DNA of 64,000 nt from Nicoliella lavandulae (GCF_037546185.1 NZ_JAWMWH010000003.1:1-64000); one strand, 5' to 3'; positions 26,148 through 34,964 are shown, counted from the stretch's first letter. Numbers and translations: made by a program. The notes: generated from the sequence alone by a model not told the origin.

Positions 26148-26657
26148 CTAATTCAACTTGGGAAACTGATGGGTCTTAAAGATACGATCTAATTCCACAT
26201 AATCATCAAACATATCATATGGGCTGCCATTTAAGCGATTCCAAGTCATAATAGACGAAATCCCACCCATTGCCCAGATATTATCAGTGTCATTCATGTC
26301 CTTAACAAATACTTCCACAAACGTAGTTGAAAAGACTTTCATGAATTCATCATCGTTGCGTTGTAGATTAAACAAATTATGATAAGACGTCATATATAGT
26401 TTGTGGATTACATGAAATGGCTCAACGTTAAACTTCGAAATATCAATATCAACACTAACCTTGTTCAACGCAAAAATGATAAATTGATGTAGCAGTTCAT
26501 ACTTATCTTCAAAATGATGATAGAAAGTATTACGATGAACCATTGAAGTTGTGGCGATTTCATTTACCGTAACTTCAGAAAATGGTCGTTGCTCTAATAA
26601 ATTATTTAAAGCTTGAAAAATAAATAGGTCGGTTCGCTTAAATCGCATATCGCTCAT
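26148..26657 (-). CDS. TetR/AcrR family regulator
   Basis: A 169-residue repressor-like protein. The N-terminal TetR helix-turn-helix has FSEVTVNEIATTSMVHRNTF followed by YHHFEDKYELLHQF. The C-terminal ligand domain resembles TetR_C of transport-linked regulators. It is divergent from an MMPL transporter gene, the usual arrangement for a repressor of its exporter. The start at 26657 is uncertain because the nearest GGAG lies about 14 nt away. The intergenic inverted repeats are its likely operator. Confidence 0.85.
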   Translation of the reverse strand: MSDMRFKRTDLFIFQALNNLLEQRPFSEVTVNEIATTSMVHRNTFYHHFEDKYELLHQFIIFALNKVSVDIDISKFNVEPFHVIHKLYMTSYHNLFNLQRNDDEFMKVFSTTFVEVFVKDMNDTDNIWAMGGISSIMTWNRLNGSPYDMFDDYVELDRIFKTHQFPKLN

Positions 26658-26684
26658 AGCCGATGTTCAATTCTCCTTCAGTGT

Positions 26685-26745
26685 TTATTTATTGTGCAGT
26701 ATCACTATAATGTACATTTTACAATAAATAATGCTGTTTTATAAT
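26685..26745. promoter_or_regulatory. Promoter and candidate TetR operator region
   Basis: An 11-bp inverted repeat (TTATTTATTGT at 26685-26695 and ACAATAAATAA at 26721-26731) flanks the palindrome AATGTACATT (26709-26718). TTTACA at 26718-26723 and TATAAT at 26740-26745 with a 16-bp spacer form a promoter for the MMPL gene. It overlaps the right arm. Confidence 0.5.
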
Positions 26746-26779
26746 ATTTTTACAAATTATTATGAAAGAAGTTGAAAAC

Positions 26780-29107
26780 ATGTCTAATCTACTTAATAAG
26801 TTAGGTCAATGGTCTTACCGTAATAAATTTAAATCCATTGCGGTCTGGATAATTGTTCTAATTTTGTTTATTATCGGAGCCGGTAAGCTAGGTTCCCATT
26901 ATGATCAAGATCTTAAAATCAATGGATTACCATCTACTGATATTCAATCAAAATTAAAGAAAGAATTTCATCAAGATGTAGATGCCGGAACAATGAAGGT
27001 CGTGATCAAAAATGATGAACACAATGGGGTTACCCAAAACACCATTAAGTCCAAAGTTAATCAAGCCATTAAAGATGTGAATGCAAAACATAGCAATGGT
27101 ATTAAAAGCATTACCAACCCTTACACTAGTCAAATCATTAGTAAGGATAAATCAACTACCTACGTTGACATTACTTTTAAAAAGAGTAGTCAATTAGTAT
27201 CTCAATCACAAATTAAATCGGTTCAAAAAGTATTTAATAAGATTGCAGACCATAAAGATACTAAAGTCGCATATACTGGATCAGTTCAAATTACCCCGTT
27301 CGATATTGGTGGTACATCAGAAATTATCGGAATCGTAATTGCATTTATTTTACTACTGATTCTATTTAAATCATTTGTTACTGCGGGGCTTCCAATCATT
27401 AGTGCAATTGTGGGACTAATTGCTGGAATCATGATAATTACAATTGGTACCTCATTCTTTAGTATTGCCAACGTTGCTCAAACGCTGGCCACCATGCTTA
27501 GTTTGGCAGTCGGAATCGATTATGCCCTCTTCATTGTTCACCGTTATCGCGATGAGCTCCGGGATAACGACCCTGAAGTAGCAATTGGTAACGCAATTAA
27601 GACTGCTGGTGGTTCAGTACTTTTTGCCGGAGTTACTGTAATCATCGCTGTATCTGGACTCAGTATTGTTGGCATTGAATTCTTAACTCAAATGGGATTA
27701 GCTGCGGCAGTTGGAGTGGCATTTGCAATTTTAACCGCCCTTACATTTTTACCAGCTTTAATCTCACTATTAAACCGCTTTATCAAGGCCGATTCATCCA
27801 ATCCAGAGGTAACTTCTGCCAAACCTGGTGCACTCGTAAATGGTATTACCAATCACCCAATTATTTCAATTTTAATTAGTGTAATCGTATTAATTGCTTT
27901 CGCGGTTCCTGCCAGAAACATGCGCTTAGGGATGCCATATAATGGTTCATTGCCTAAGGACAATACTGAACGGCAAGCATACGACATTGTATCTGATAAG
28001 TTCGGTGAAGGAATCAATGCTCCGTTAATTGGGGTGGTTAAGCTAGATAGCAGCCAATCTAATGCTCAAAAGGAAGCCACCGTCAAAAAGATCACCAATA
28101 AAGTTGCTAAAATGGATGGAACTAAGATGATCGTTCCCGTTACAAACCAAAAGGCAATTGCAGAAATGAAGAGTCCTGAATACCAAGCTAAAGTTAAACA
28201 ACAAATTACTAAATCAGTTCAATCACAAGTAATGGCAGCTGTTCAAAAGAATCCCACAATGGGGCAACAGCAACAACAAGCTTTAGCTCAAAAACTAGCA
28301 GCTCAATACCAAGCTAAGGCGCAAGCAGAAGCTAAAGCCAAGGCAATTTCCGCAATTCCTGCCCAAATTAGTAATGATCACAAGTATGCCATGTTTATTG
28401 TAATTCCAAAGAAGGGAACGGAATCAGTTCAAACTGAAAAACTAGCCCAAAGCATCAACGATTACTCTAAACATGTTCAAAAGAATGATCATGCTAAGAT
28501 TACATTAACTGGGGTCAGTGCGGTTAACATTGATACTACTAACAAGCTAAACAACGCCATTCCAGTATTCGCAGGAATTGTTATTGCATTAGCATTCATC
28601 TTATTGATGTTCATGTTCAAATCATTCTTAATTCCACTAATTGCAATGATTGGATTCGGGCTTTCATTATTAGCATCATTTGGTTTTGCTACCCTAACGA
28701 TTCAAGAAGGTGTATTAAAATCACTCTTTGGAATCAGTAAGGGAGCCCCAATTCTTTCGTTCTTACCAGTAATTTTCATCGGGATTTTATTTGGATTAGC
28801 AATGGATTATGAAGTCTTTATGGTTTCTAGAGCTCGTGAAGAATACATTAAGACTGGTGATAACAAGCACTCAGTGATTGTAGCATTAAAGAGTAGTGGT
28901 CCCGTTATTGTTACCGCGGCATTAATCATGATTGCAGTCTTCGGTAGTTTTGCACTTTCTACTAACACTACGATCAAATCATTAGGACTATCACTAGCGG
29001 CTGGGATTTTCTTTGATGCCTTTCTAGTCCGGCTAATTTTGGTTCCAGCAACCATTAAATTATTCGGTAAAGCGAACTGGTATTTCCCTGGTCAAAATAA
29101 AAAATAA
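26780..29107 (+). CDS. MMPL/RND-type membrane transporter
   Basis: A 775-residue exporter with two symmetrical halves. Each half has one helix, a large extracellular domain and about five helices. The conserved aspartates lie in LAVGIDYALFIVHRYRDE and FGLAMDYEVFMVSRAREE. The second extracellular domain carries a Gln/Ala-rich helical insert (MGQQQQQALAQKLAAQYQAK). MMPL proteins export lipids or hydrophobic compounds with proton motive force. The ATG at 26780 is preferred over 26762 because AGAAG lies 8-9 nt upstream. The divergent TetR gene suggests inducible efflux. Confidence 0.88.
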   Translation: MSNLLNKLGQWSYRNKFKSIAVWIIVLILFIIGAGKLGSHYDQDLKINGLPSTDIQSKLKKEFHQDVDAGTMKVVIKNDEHNGVTQNTIKSKVNQAIKDVNAKHSNGIKSITNPYTSQIISKDKSTTYVDITFKKSSQLVSQSQIKSVQKVFNKIADHKDTKVAYTGSVQITPFDIGGTSEIIGIVIAFILLLILFKSFVTAGLPIISAIVGLIAGIMIITIGTSFFSIANVAQTLATMLSLAVGIDYALFIVHRYRDELRDNDPEVAIGNAIKTAGGSVLFAGVTVIIAVSGLSIVGIEFLTQMGLAAAVGVAFAILTALTFLPALISLLNRFIKADSSNPEVTSAKPGALVNGITNHPIISILISVIVLIAFAVPARNMRLGMPYNGSLPKDNTERQAYDIVSDKFGEGINAPLIGVVKLDSSQSNAQKEATVKKITNKVAKMDGTKMIVPVTNQKAIAEMKSPEYQAKVKQQITKSVQSQVMAAVQKNPTMGQQQQQALAQKLAAQYQAKAQAEAKAKAISAIPAQISNDHKYAMFIVIPKKGTESVQTEKLAQSINDYSKHVQKNDHAKITLTGVSAVNIDTTNKLNNAIPVFAGIVIALAFILLMFMFKSFLIPLIAMIGFGLSLLASFGFATLTIQEGVLKSLFGISKGAPILSFLPVIFIGILFGLAMDYEVFMVSRAREEYIKTGDNKHSVIVALKSSGPVIVTAALIMIAVFGSFALSTNTTIKSLGLSLAAGIFFDAFLVRLILVPATIKLFGKANWYFPGQNKK

Positions 29108-29120
29108 TTTATAATCAATT

Positions 29121-29163
29121 AAAACGTTAATTTAGATATTTAATCTAAATTAACGTTTTTTTA
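29121..29163 (+). terminator. Intrinsic terminator
   Basis: AAAACGTTAATTTAGAT (29121-29137) pairs with its complement, followed by seven T. It ends the MMPL gene. Confidence 0.8.
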
Positions 29164-29199
29164 TGTTAGAATAATAGTATTAAATTAAATCAAGGTGCG

Positions 29200-29874
29200 G
29201 TGAATTACATTAAATCGAATAAAATTTTTGAAACCCCGTTAATCGCGTCGCTATTAGCGATGAGTAGCGGTAGTATTGATGCTTATACTTTTCTAGAGCA
29301 TGGTGGTGTATTTGCTGGAATGCAGACTGGAAACCTAATTTTACTGGGGCTTAATATTAGCCAATTTAACTTTATGCATGCATTAAGACTTTGTTTTTCC
29401 ATCTTTTTATTTATTGTTGGTATTTTGATTGCTAAAATCATTCAGCGACGAAATGAATCGCCAGTTAACAGAAAGCGCATTTTCATAATGTACGAAGTGT
29501 CTATATTAATTGTTACCGGAATTGTCTCTCAAATGCTTCCGGATCTATTAGTAATCGGACTACTTGCATTTGCAGCTGCCGCGCAACTCCAAGAATTTAA
29601 ATTATTACGTGGTAAGGCGTTTAATTCCTTAATGATGACCGGTAATTTAAGTAAGGCTGCTACCAGCTTTTACCTAATGGTCTTAGATCATGATCGAAAA
29701 GCACGCCGGGTCTTTTTTGACACCGTAATTGTAGTGGCTAGTTTTATTGTTGGTTCGATTCTAACTGGATTTATGGGTAAACTAATTGATCAACATGCTA
29801 TTTTTATCACCACCCTCCCACTAATTTTAATTTTATTTTTAACCCGTCGACATGCTGAAAATTCAGATATATGA
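29200..29874 (+). CDS. DUF1275 (YoaK-like) membrane protein
   Basis: A 224-residue integral membrane protein with about six helices. The N-terminal SSGSIDAYTFLEHGGVFAGM and MQTGNLILLG are hallmarks of DUF1275 (YoaK family). A second conserved GNLSKAATSFY motif sits mid-protein. The GTG at 29200 has AAGGTG upstream. It stands alone between the MMPL gene and the T-box leader. The biochemical role of the family is not established; a transport function is presumed. Confidence 0.8.
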   Translation: MNYIKSNKIFETPLIASLLAMSSGSIDAYTFLEHGGVFAGMQTGNLILLGLNISQFNFMHALRLCFSIFLFIVGILIAKIIQRRNESPVNRKRIFIMYEVSILIVTGIVSQMLPDLLVIGLLAFAAAAQLQEFKLLRGKAFNSLMMTGNLSKAATSFYLMVLDHDRKARRVFFDTVIVVASFIVGSILTGFMGKLIDQHAIFITTLPLILILFLTRRHAENSDI

Positions 29875-29928
29875 GCTGATTAGACAAATGTCATTAAATC
29901 CAAGCAAACAAATATTTTAAATTTTTGT

Positions 29929-30160
29929 TTGACAATTTAATTTTTTTGGATTAATCTTAATGCAACTTGAAAGTAGTAATTCAAATTACTTCCGTCCAGC
30001 GAGTATCCGATCAGGTGAAATGGGATACCAAAGTAGTGAATGAAGGCAGTCAAGTATAAATCATGAATAGAAATCGATATCTTAATGCGCATTAAGACTT
30101 AGAGGTATCAAGTGTGAGCTTGGTATAAAATAAGGTGGAACAGTGTTGAAGACGCCCTTG
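29929..30160 (+). promoter_or_regulatory. Glycine T-box riboswitch leader of glyA, with promoter, truncated by an IS
   Basis: TTGACA (29929-29934), a 17-bp spacer and TAATCT form the promoter. Stem I is closed by ACTTGA and TCAAGT (near 29964 and 30050). The loop opposite AAGTAGTAA reads TGAAGGCAG, giving GGC (Gly) as specifier at 30045-30047. AGCGAG and GGTGAAATGG are the distal stem I motifs. The T-box AAGGTGGAACAGTG is at 30132-30145, and AAGACGCCCTTG at 30149-30160 is the 5' terminator arm. The 3' arm lies at 31637-31648, beyond the inserted IS. Confidence 0.85.
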
Positions 30161-30184
30161 TACAAAAGTACAAGGTGCACTGCA

Positions 30185-30219
30185 CCCCAAAGTTTGTACA
30201 AAACTTTGGGGTGTTTTTT
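30185..30219 (+). terminator. IS left-end hairpin with T run
   Basis: CCCCAAAGTTT and AAACTTTGGGG pair around a short loop, followed by GTG and seven T. It would stop transcripts entering the IS from the T-box promoter, as in many IS ends. Confidence 0.65.
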
Positions 30220-30220
30220 T

Positions 30221-30730
30221 GTGTCTAAATATAAAGTAGAAGATAAATTAAATGTAATTAACGCATACCTAAACGGTATGGGATCGCAAATGGTGGCTAG
30301 AAACTTTGGAGTTAAAAGTAGAAATACTGTTTTATGTTGGGTTAAGAGTTACAAAAAACATGGACTAAATGGTCTTAAAAAAAGAAAGAATATAATCGAA
30401 TACTCTACCAAAGAGAAACAATATATATTAAACTGGATGAAAACGACTAAATCATCTTATCCAGAGGCAGCTTATCATTTTAATATTCCTTCTCCATCAA
30501 CTATCTGGACTTGGGAAAAACGACTAGAGCAAAAAGGTATTGATGGTTTATTGTCCCGAAGGGAAAGAAAAGCCATGACAAAAAGGAAAACTAACAAAGC
30601 CGAATCAAACAATACTAATACCGATAAAGAAAAATTGAAGAAGATTGAAGAAGAAAATTTAATGTTGAGAATAGAGAATGACTTCTTAAAAAAATTGAGG
30701 GCCTTAGACGACGAAGAAGACCAGAAGTAA
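30221..30730 (+). CDS. IS3-family transposase OrfA
   Basis: A 169-residue DNA-binding subunit. It has two helix-turn-helix regions (SQMVARNFGVKSRNTVLCWV and AAYHFNIPSPSTIWTWEK) and a C-terminal leucine-zipper-like coiled coil (KEKLKKIEEENLMLRIENDF). A GTG at 30221, after GGGGTG, is taken as start. The slippery run of seven A at 30688-30694 lies near its end. A -1 frameshift there joins it to OrfB to make the OrfAB transposase. It has no sign of decay. Confidence 0.85.
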   Translation: MSKYKVEDKLNVINAYLNGMGSQMVARNFGVKSRNTVLCWVKSYKKHGLNGLKKRKNIIEYSTKEKQYILNWMKTTKSSYPEAAYHFNIPSPSTIWTWEKRLEQKGIDGLLSRRERKAMTKRKTNKAESNNTNTDKEKLKKIEEENLMLRIENDFLKKLRALDDEEDQK

Positions 30731-31596
30731 TTATTAAAATAATCGACGAACTAAGGCTGAAATACCATACCACTAAAACATTAATACTAAAGGCATTAAG
30801 GATATCTAGAAGTACTTATTATTATATTAGATCAATCCAAAATAAGCCTGATAAGCACGCTGAAATCGCTAAAATTATCAAGGATATTAAAGATAAAAAT
30901 AAATCCTACGGATATAGAAGAGTGTGTTTAGAATTAACTAATCGTGGATACCGTGTTAACCACAAACTAGTATTAAAGATAATGAAAAAGAATAATTTAC
31001 TATCTTCATCATATTCAAGAAAAACACGTAAGTATAATTCCTATCGTGGTCAGGTTGGAAAACTTAAATCAAATCAATTAAATCGAAGATTTAATACTGA
31101 CAGACCATATCAAAAGCTCTGTACTGATATCAGTGAATTCAGATATGGAAATTGTGATATTAATCATCGTATTTATCTTTCACCTATTATGGATTTATTT
31201 TCTGGTGAAATAATATCCTATAACATTAGCAGCCATCCAAATATGAACTGTGTTATGAAACCGTTGAAAGAAGTTATTCAATTAGTTAAGGATTTACCAT
31301 ACAGAACGACAATTCATAGTGATCAGGGAGCTCAGTATCAAAGTCATATCTGGCAAAAAGAGCTTAAGAAGAATAAGATATTTCAAAGTATGTCCCGTAA
31401 GGGGAATTGTATAGATAACTCACCTATGGAATCATTTTTCCATATTATGAAAGCTGAAATCATGGACTGTAATTATGACTTTAAAGAAGATTTAATGTCG
31501 TCAATGAAAATATGGATTGATTATTACAATAATCATCGTATTAAAACAAAACTAGGCGGAAAGTCACCGGTTCAATACCGGAAACTTTCCGCCTAG
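30694..31596 (+). CDS. IS3-family transposase OrfB (DDE integrase domain, made by -1 frameshift)
   Basis: The -1 frame is open from the slippery A7 at 30688-30694 to 31596, about 300 codons. It starts KIEGLRRRRRPEVIIKIIDE, with the HTH_21 region including SYGYRRVCLEL. The rve core carries the catalytic residues D (LCTDISEF), D (IHSDQGAQYQ) and E (DNSPMESFFHIMKAE). It ends YYNNHRIKTKLGGKSPVQYR, the usual IS3 C terminus. The first standard start in this frame is the GTG at 30922. All catalytic residues are present, so the element may be active. Confidence 0.88.
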   Translation: MEGLRRRRRPEVIIKIIDELRLKYHTTKTLILKALRISRSTYYYIRSIQNKPDKHAEIAKIIKDIKDKNKSYGYRRVCLELTNRGYRVNHKLVLKIMKKNNLLSSSYSRKTRKYNSYRGQVGKLKSNQLNRRFNTDRPYQKLCTDISEFRYGNCDINHRIYLSPIMDLFSGEIISYNISSHPNMNCVMKPLKEVIQLVKDLPYRTTIHSDQGAQYQSHIWQKELKKNKIFQSMSRKGNCIDNSPMESFFHIMKAEIMDCNYDFKEDLMSSMKIWIDYYNNHRIKTKLGGKSPVQYRKLSA

Positions 31597-31677
31597 GAAA
31601 AACAATATAATAATGTACAACTTTTGGGGTGCACATCAAGGACGTCTTTTTTGTTTAAAATTAGGAGGAAATTAACT

Positions 31678-32910
31678 ATGTATGATTTTTCAGCTCAAGA
31701 CCCAACCATTTGGAACGCAATTCAAAAAGAAAGTAACCGTCAAGACAGTGTGATTGAACTAATCGCATCTGAAAACATCGCTTCAAAAGCAGTGCGTGCA
31801 GCCCAAGGCTCTGTTTTAACTAACAAGTACGCAGTCGGCTACCCTGGTAAACGAGTTTATACTGGAAACGAAGCCCTTGATGTTATTGATAATGCTGCCA
31901 AACAAAGAGCTGAAAAGCTATTTCATGCAGAGTATGCCAATGTTTACCCTCATTCTGGGACCCAAGCTAACCAAGCTGTGTATGCTGCCTTCTTAAAACC
32001 AGGTGACAAAATCCTAGCAATGAGCGAACATGCTGGTGGCCACTTTACCCACGGACAAAAGCATAACTTCTCTGGTCAACTATATGAATCACACTTCTAC
32101 GGAGTGGATCCAGAAACTGAACTCCTCGACTTTGATGAAATCGAAAAGATTGCCAAGGAAGTAAAGCCTAAATTAATCATTGCTGGAGCTTCCGCATACA
32201 GCCACATCATCGATTGGACTAAGTTCCGCAAAATTGCTGACGAAGTAAACGCATACTTAATGGTAGATATGGCTCACATTGCCGGATTAGTTGCTGCTGG
32301 TCTACACCCTAACCCAGTGGAAGTTGCTGATGTTGTTACATCTACAACTCACAAAACCCTTCGTGGACCACGGGGTGGAATGATTTTAGCTAAGGCTAAA
32401 TATGCAGATGCTTTAGATAATGCTGTTTTCCCAATTTCACAGAGTGGAACCCTTGAACACGTAATTGCAGCTAAGGCGATTGCATATGATGAAGCTTTAC
32501 AACCTAGTTTCAAAGAATATGCTCAAAACGTGATCAATAATGCCCAAGCAATGGCTAAAGTATTCAATGCTGATGACAAAATCCGGTTAGTATCAGGTGG
32601 TACAGAAAACCATGAAATGACCCTCGACTTAAATGCCACTGGGCTCACCGGTGAACAAGCTGCTGACTTATTATATTCAGTAGGAATTGCTACTAATAAG
32701 GAATTACTACCACTTGAATCAGGTAATACTATGGAAGGAATTCGCATCGGAACCCCAACCATTACTAGCCGAAACTTTAACGAGGATGATGCTACTCAGG
32801 TCGCTAAATTGATCGTAACGGTTCTAAACCATCCCAATGATGAAGATCAATTAAACGATGTTAAACAAGCTGTTGTTCAATTAGTGAACGATCATCCCAT
32901 TACCAGATAA
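31678..32910 (+). CDS. glyA: Serine hydroxymethyltransferase
   Basis: A 410-residue cytosolic PLP enzyme converting serine and tetrahydrofolate to glycine and methylene-tetrahydrofolate. IELIASENIAS near the N terminus, NVYPHSGTQANQAVY, and TSTTHKTLRGPRGG with the PLP lysine are diagnostic. The length is normal. The ATG at 31678 has TTAGGAGG upstream; the extension to 31624 reads through IS DNA. Its T-box leader was split by an IS, and only the 3' terminator arm and T run (31637-31652) remain attached. Its present promoter is unclear: a TATAAT at 31606-31611 inside the IS end could drive it. Confidence 0.92.
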   Translation: MYDFSAQDPTIWNAIQKESNRQDSVIELIASENIASKAVRAAQGSVLTNKYAVGYPGKRVYTGNEALDVIDNAAKQRAEKLFHAEYANVYPHSGTQANQAVYAAFLKPGDKILAMSEHAGGHFTHGQKHNFSGQLYESHFYGVDPETELLDFDEIEKIAKEVKPKLIIAGASAYSHIIDWTKFRKIADEVNAYLMVDMAHIAGLVAAGLHPNPVEVADVVTSTTHKTLRGPRGGMILAKAKYADALDNAVFPISQSGTLEHVIAAKAIAYDEALQPSFKEYAQNVINNAQAMAKVFNADDKIRLVSGGTENHEMTLDLNATGLTGEQAADLLYSVGIATNKELLPLESGNTMEGIRIGTPTITSRNFNEDDATQVAKLIVTVLNHPNDEDQLNDVKQAVVQLVNDHPITR

Positions 32911-32915
32911 AAATG

Positions 32916-32947
32916 AAGGGCGTCCTAACCAGCTTAGGACGCCCTTT
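32916..32947 (+). terminator. Intrinsic terminator of glyA
   Basis: AAGGGCGTCCTAA pairs with TTAGGACGCCCTT around a 5-nt loop, followed by T. It starts just after the glyA stop. Confidence 0.85.
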
Positions 32948-33010
32948 ATACATAAATATATCTATTTCTTCGCAATTTAAGTTTACCACTAACTTTTAGT
33001 AAATGAAAGA

Positions 33011-33039
33011 TTTATAAAATCAAATTAGTTTGATATAAT
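33011..33039 (+). promoter_or_regulatory. Promoter of the leader and LepA paralogue
   Basis: TTTATA (33011-33016), a 17-bp spacer and an extended -10 (TGATATAAT, with TATAAT at 33034-33039). Transcription would start about 15 nt before the leader ORF. Confidence 0.6.
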
Positions 33040-33060
33040 ATTTATAAAGGAGTGATTTAA

Positions 33061-33096
33061 ATGAACGAAATTATGCTAGTTGGTACTCAATTCTAA
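33061..33096 (+). CDS. Candidate 11-residue leader peptide (MNEIMLVGTQF)
   Basis: An ATG at 33061 follows AAGGAGTGATTTAA, as good a ribosome-binding site as any in the window. It opens an 11-codon frame ending TAA-TAG at 33094-33099. It lies directly before mutually exclusive hairpins that include the ribosome-binding site of the LepA-like gene. This is the layout of a translational attenuator. No product is known. Confidence 0.45.
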   Translation: MNEIMLVGTQF

Positions 33097-33154
33097 TAGA
33101 ATGGGTATCGAATCTCCCATTCTATATCTAGATACAATCAATCATAGAATGGAG
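33097..33154 (+). promoter_or_regulatory. Candidate translational attenuator
   Basis: Segment 1 TAGAATGGG (33097-33105) pairs perfectly with segment 2 CCCATTCTA (33116-33124). Segment 2 can instead pair with segment 3 TAGAATGG (33145-33152), which overlaps the GGAG ribosome-binding site of the next gene (33151-33154). A ribosome finishing the leader ORF would cover segment 1 and favour the 2:3 pairing, hiding that site. Confidence 0.5.
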
Positions 33155-33164
33155 ACTTAATATA

Positions 33165-34958
33165 ATGAAAGAATCAAACATTAGAAACTTTTCAATCATC
33201 GCTCACATCGACCATGGTAAGTCTACTTTGGCCGATCGAATCATGGAACAAACTAAGACTATTAGACCGAGTGCTAATAATGATCAGATCTTAGATGACA
33301 TGCAAGTAGAACAAGCCCACGGGGTAACGGTTAAATCACGAACCGTCCGTAATCTATACACGGCTGACAATCACCAATCATATGAATTTAACTTTATTGA
33401 TACCCCCGGTCACGTTGACTTTAACTATGAAGTCGAGAAGAGCCTAGCGGCCAGTGACGGCGTCATTCTACTTGTTGATGCTACGCAAGGAATTCAAGCT
33501 CAAACCGTTGCTAACTATCGATTAGCTAAAAAAGCAGGAATTAAAATCATGCCGGTTATCAATAAAATTGATAGTCAAAACGCCCAAGTTGAGCAAACGA
33601 TTAACCAATTAGTGGCGTTAGATCCAAGCTTTAAGGCGGAAGCTATTTTAAAAATTTCCGCCAAAAAGGGGATTGGGGTTCATGAAGTATTGGAAGCCAT
33701 TGTCCATGAGATTCCAGCACCAACTGGACAACTGAATGCCCCACTTAAGGCCCTGGTTTTTGATTCCACATATGATAACTTTAATGGTGTTATTGCATCC
33801 GTTCGAATCATTGACGGCCAGGTTAGTCAAAACGATAAGTTAGTGTTGATGATGAATCAACAGACCTTTACTGCTAAGGAGGTTGGCTTTTTTCAACCGG
33901 ATCGAGTTGCCACCAAAACATTGGCAGCTGGGGATGTTGGATATATCGTTACTGGAATCAAGGATGCTAAAGAAGTTAATATCGGTGATACCGTAACGAC
34001 TCAAATCGATGGTTGTACAAAGCCCCTCCCTGGATATCAACCAGCAGAACCAATGGTCTTTGCAGGAATCTTTCCACAAGGTGATTACCAAGACTTTAAG
34101 GCTGCCATTACTAAATTAGCCCTAAATGATTCGGCATTACAGCTAACTCCAGAAACATCAGATGCACTGGGTCCGGGCTTTCGAGGTGGTTTTTTAGGTG
34201 TCTTTCATTTACAAATCATTAAAGAACGGCTCAAAACCGAGTTTAATGTTGATGTATTAACCACAGCTCCTAACGTTACCTATCAGGTCAAAACAATTAA
34301 CGACCCACAACCGGTTATGATATCCAACCCAGTTCAAATGCCTAATTTTGAACAAATTGAATGGATCAAGGAACCCATTGTAATGATCACAATTACAACT
34401 AACAATGAATCACTAAGTGACGTCATGCGCTTAGCAGTTCAGCACAAGGGAACGTTTATGGACATGCAAAATCAGGGACAACTAGTTGAAGTGGTTTATG
34501 CAATCCCACTTTCTGAAATTGCATATCATTTCTTTAATCAACTAAAATCAATTTCACACGGGTATGCTAGTTTCAGTACCGAGTTTAGTGGTTATGAACT
34601 GGCTGACGTTGTGAAAGTTACGATTCAAATTAACTATGCTCAAGTTGACGAATTAACCTTCATCACCCATCGAGTTGATGCACCTGAACAAACACAAAAG
34701 ATTGTGCATAAGCTAAAGTACACTGTCCCTAGACGACTATACCCAATGCCTGCTCAAGCAACTGTTGAAGGTCGAGTAATTGCCCGGGTTGATATTCCAC
34801 CACTTCGTAAAAATGCCGCCGTAAACGGTAATCAATATAGCGTTTCTAAGAAACAGGCGCTACTCAGACGCCAAAGTATTAATAAACGGCAAGCTACTAA
34901 AAGTGATATTCAACTCCCGCAATCAGTATTCAATAGTTTATTAGACTTAGATGAATAG
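33165..34958 (+). CDS. Divergent LepA (EF-4) paralogue, translational GTPase
   Basis: A 597-residue ribosome-associated GTPase. NIRNFSIIAHIDHGKSTLAD (G1), HGVTVKSRTV (G2), DTPGHVDF (G3) and NKID (G4) are in place. Domain II, the EF-G-like domains (ALGPGFRGGFLGVFHLQIIK) and the LepA-specific C-terminal domain all align with EF-4. In that C-terminal domain the canonical LAKCYGGD block is replaced (LRKNAAVNGNQYSVSKKQAL), the part near the tRNA end in EF-4. It is therefore probably a paralogue rather than the housekeeping lepA, which should lie elsewhere. An attenuator-like leader precedes it. A role under translation stress is inferred. Confidence 0.85.
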   Translation: MKESNIRNFSIIAHIDHGKSTLADRIMEQTKTIRPSANNDQILDDMQVEQAHGVTVKSRTVRNLYTADNHQSYEFNFIDTPGHVDFNYEVEKSLAASDGVILLVDATQGIQAQTVANYRLAKKAGIKIMPVINKIDSQNAQVEQTINQLVALDPSFKAEAILKISAKKGIGVHEVLEAIVHEIPAPTGQLNAPLKALVFDSTYDNFNGVIASVRIIDGQVSQNDKLVLMMNQQTFTAKEVGFFQPDRVATKTLAAGDVGYIVTGIKDAKEVNIGDTVTTQIDGCTKPLPGYQPAEPMVFAGIFPQGDYQDFKAAITKLALNDSALQLTPETSDALGPGFRGGFLGVFHLQIIKERLKTEFNVDVLTTAPNVTYQVKTINDPQPVMISNPVQMPNFEQIEWIKEPIVMITITTNNESLSDVMRLAVQHKGTFMDMQNQGQLVEVVYAIPLSEIAYHFFNQLKSISHGYASFSTEFSGYELADVVKVTIQINYAQVDELTFITHRVDAPEQTQKIVHKLKYTVPRRLYPMPAQATVEGRVIARVDIPPLRKNAAVNGNQYSVSKKQALLRRQSINKRQATKSDIQLPQSVFNSLLDLDE

Positions 34959-34964
34959 CAACTA

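Larger units (their letters stand above)
30181..31633 (+). mobile_element. IS3-family insertion sequence (IS150 group) inside the glyA T-box terminator
   Basis: A 1,453-bp element with terminal inverted repeats: TGCACCCCAAAGTTTGTACA at the left end (30181-30200) and the complement of TGCACCCCAAAAGTTGTACA at the right end (31614-31633), 18 of 20 matching. It encodes OrfA and a frameshifted OrfB. A hairpin with a T run at 30185-30213 near the left end should block read-through into it. A nested hairpin at 31552-31596 covers the end of orfB. No clean target duplication is visible (GCAC on the left, CATC on the right). Confidence 0.9.
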
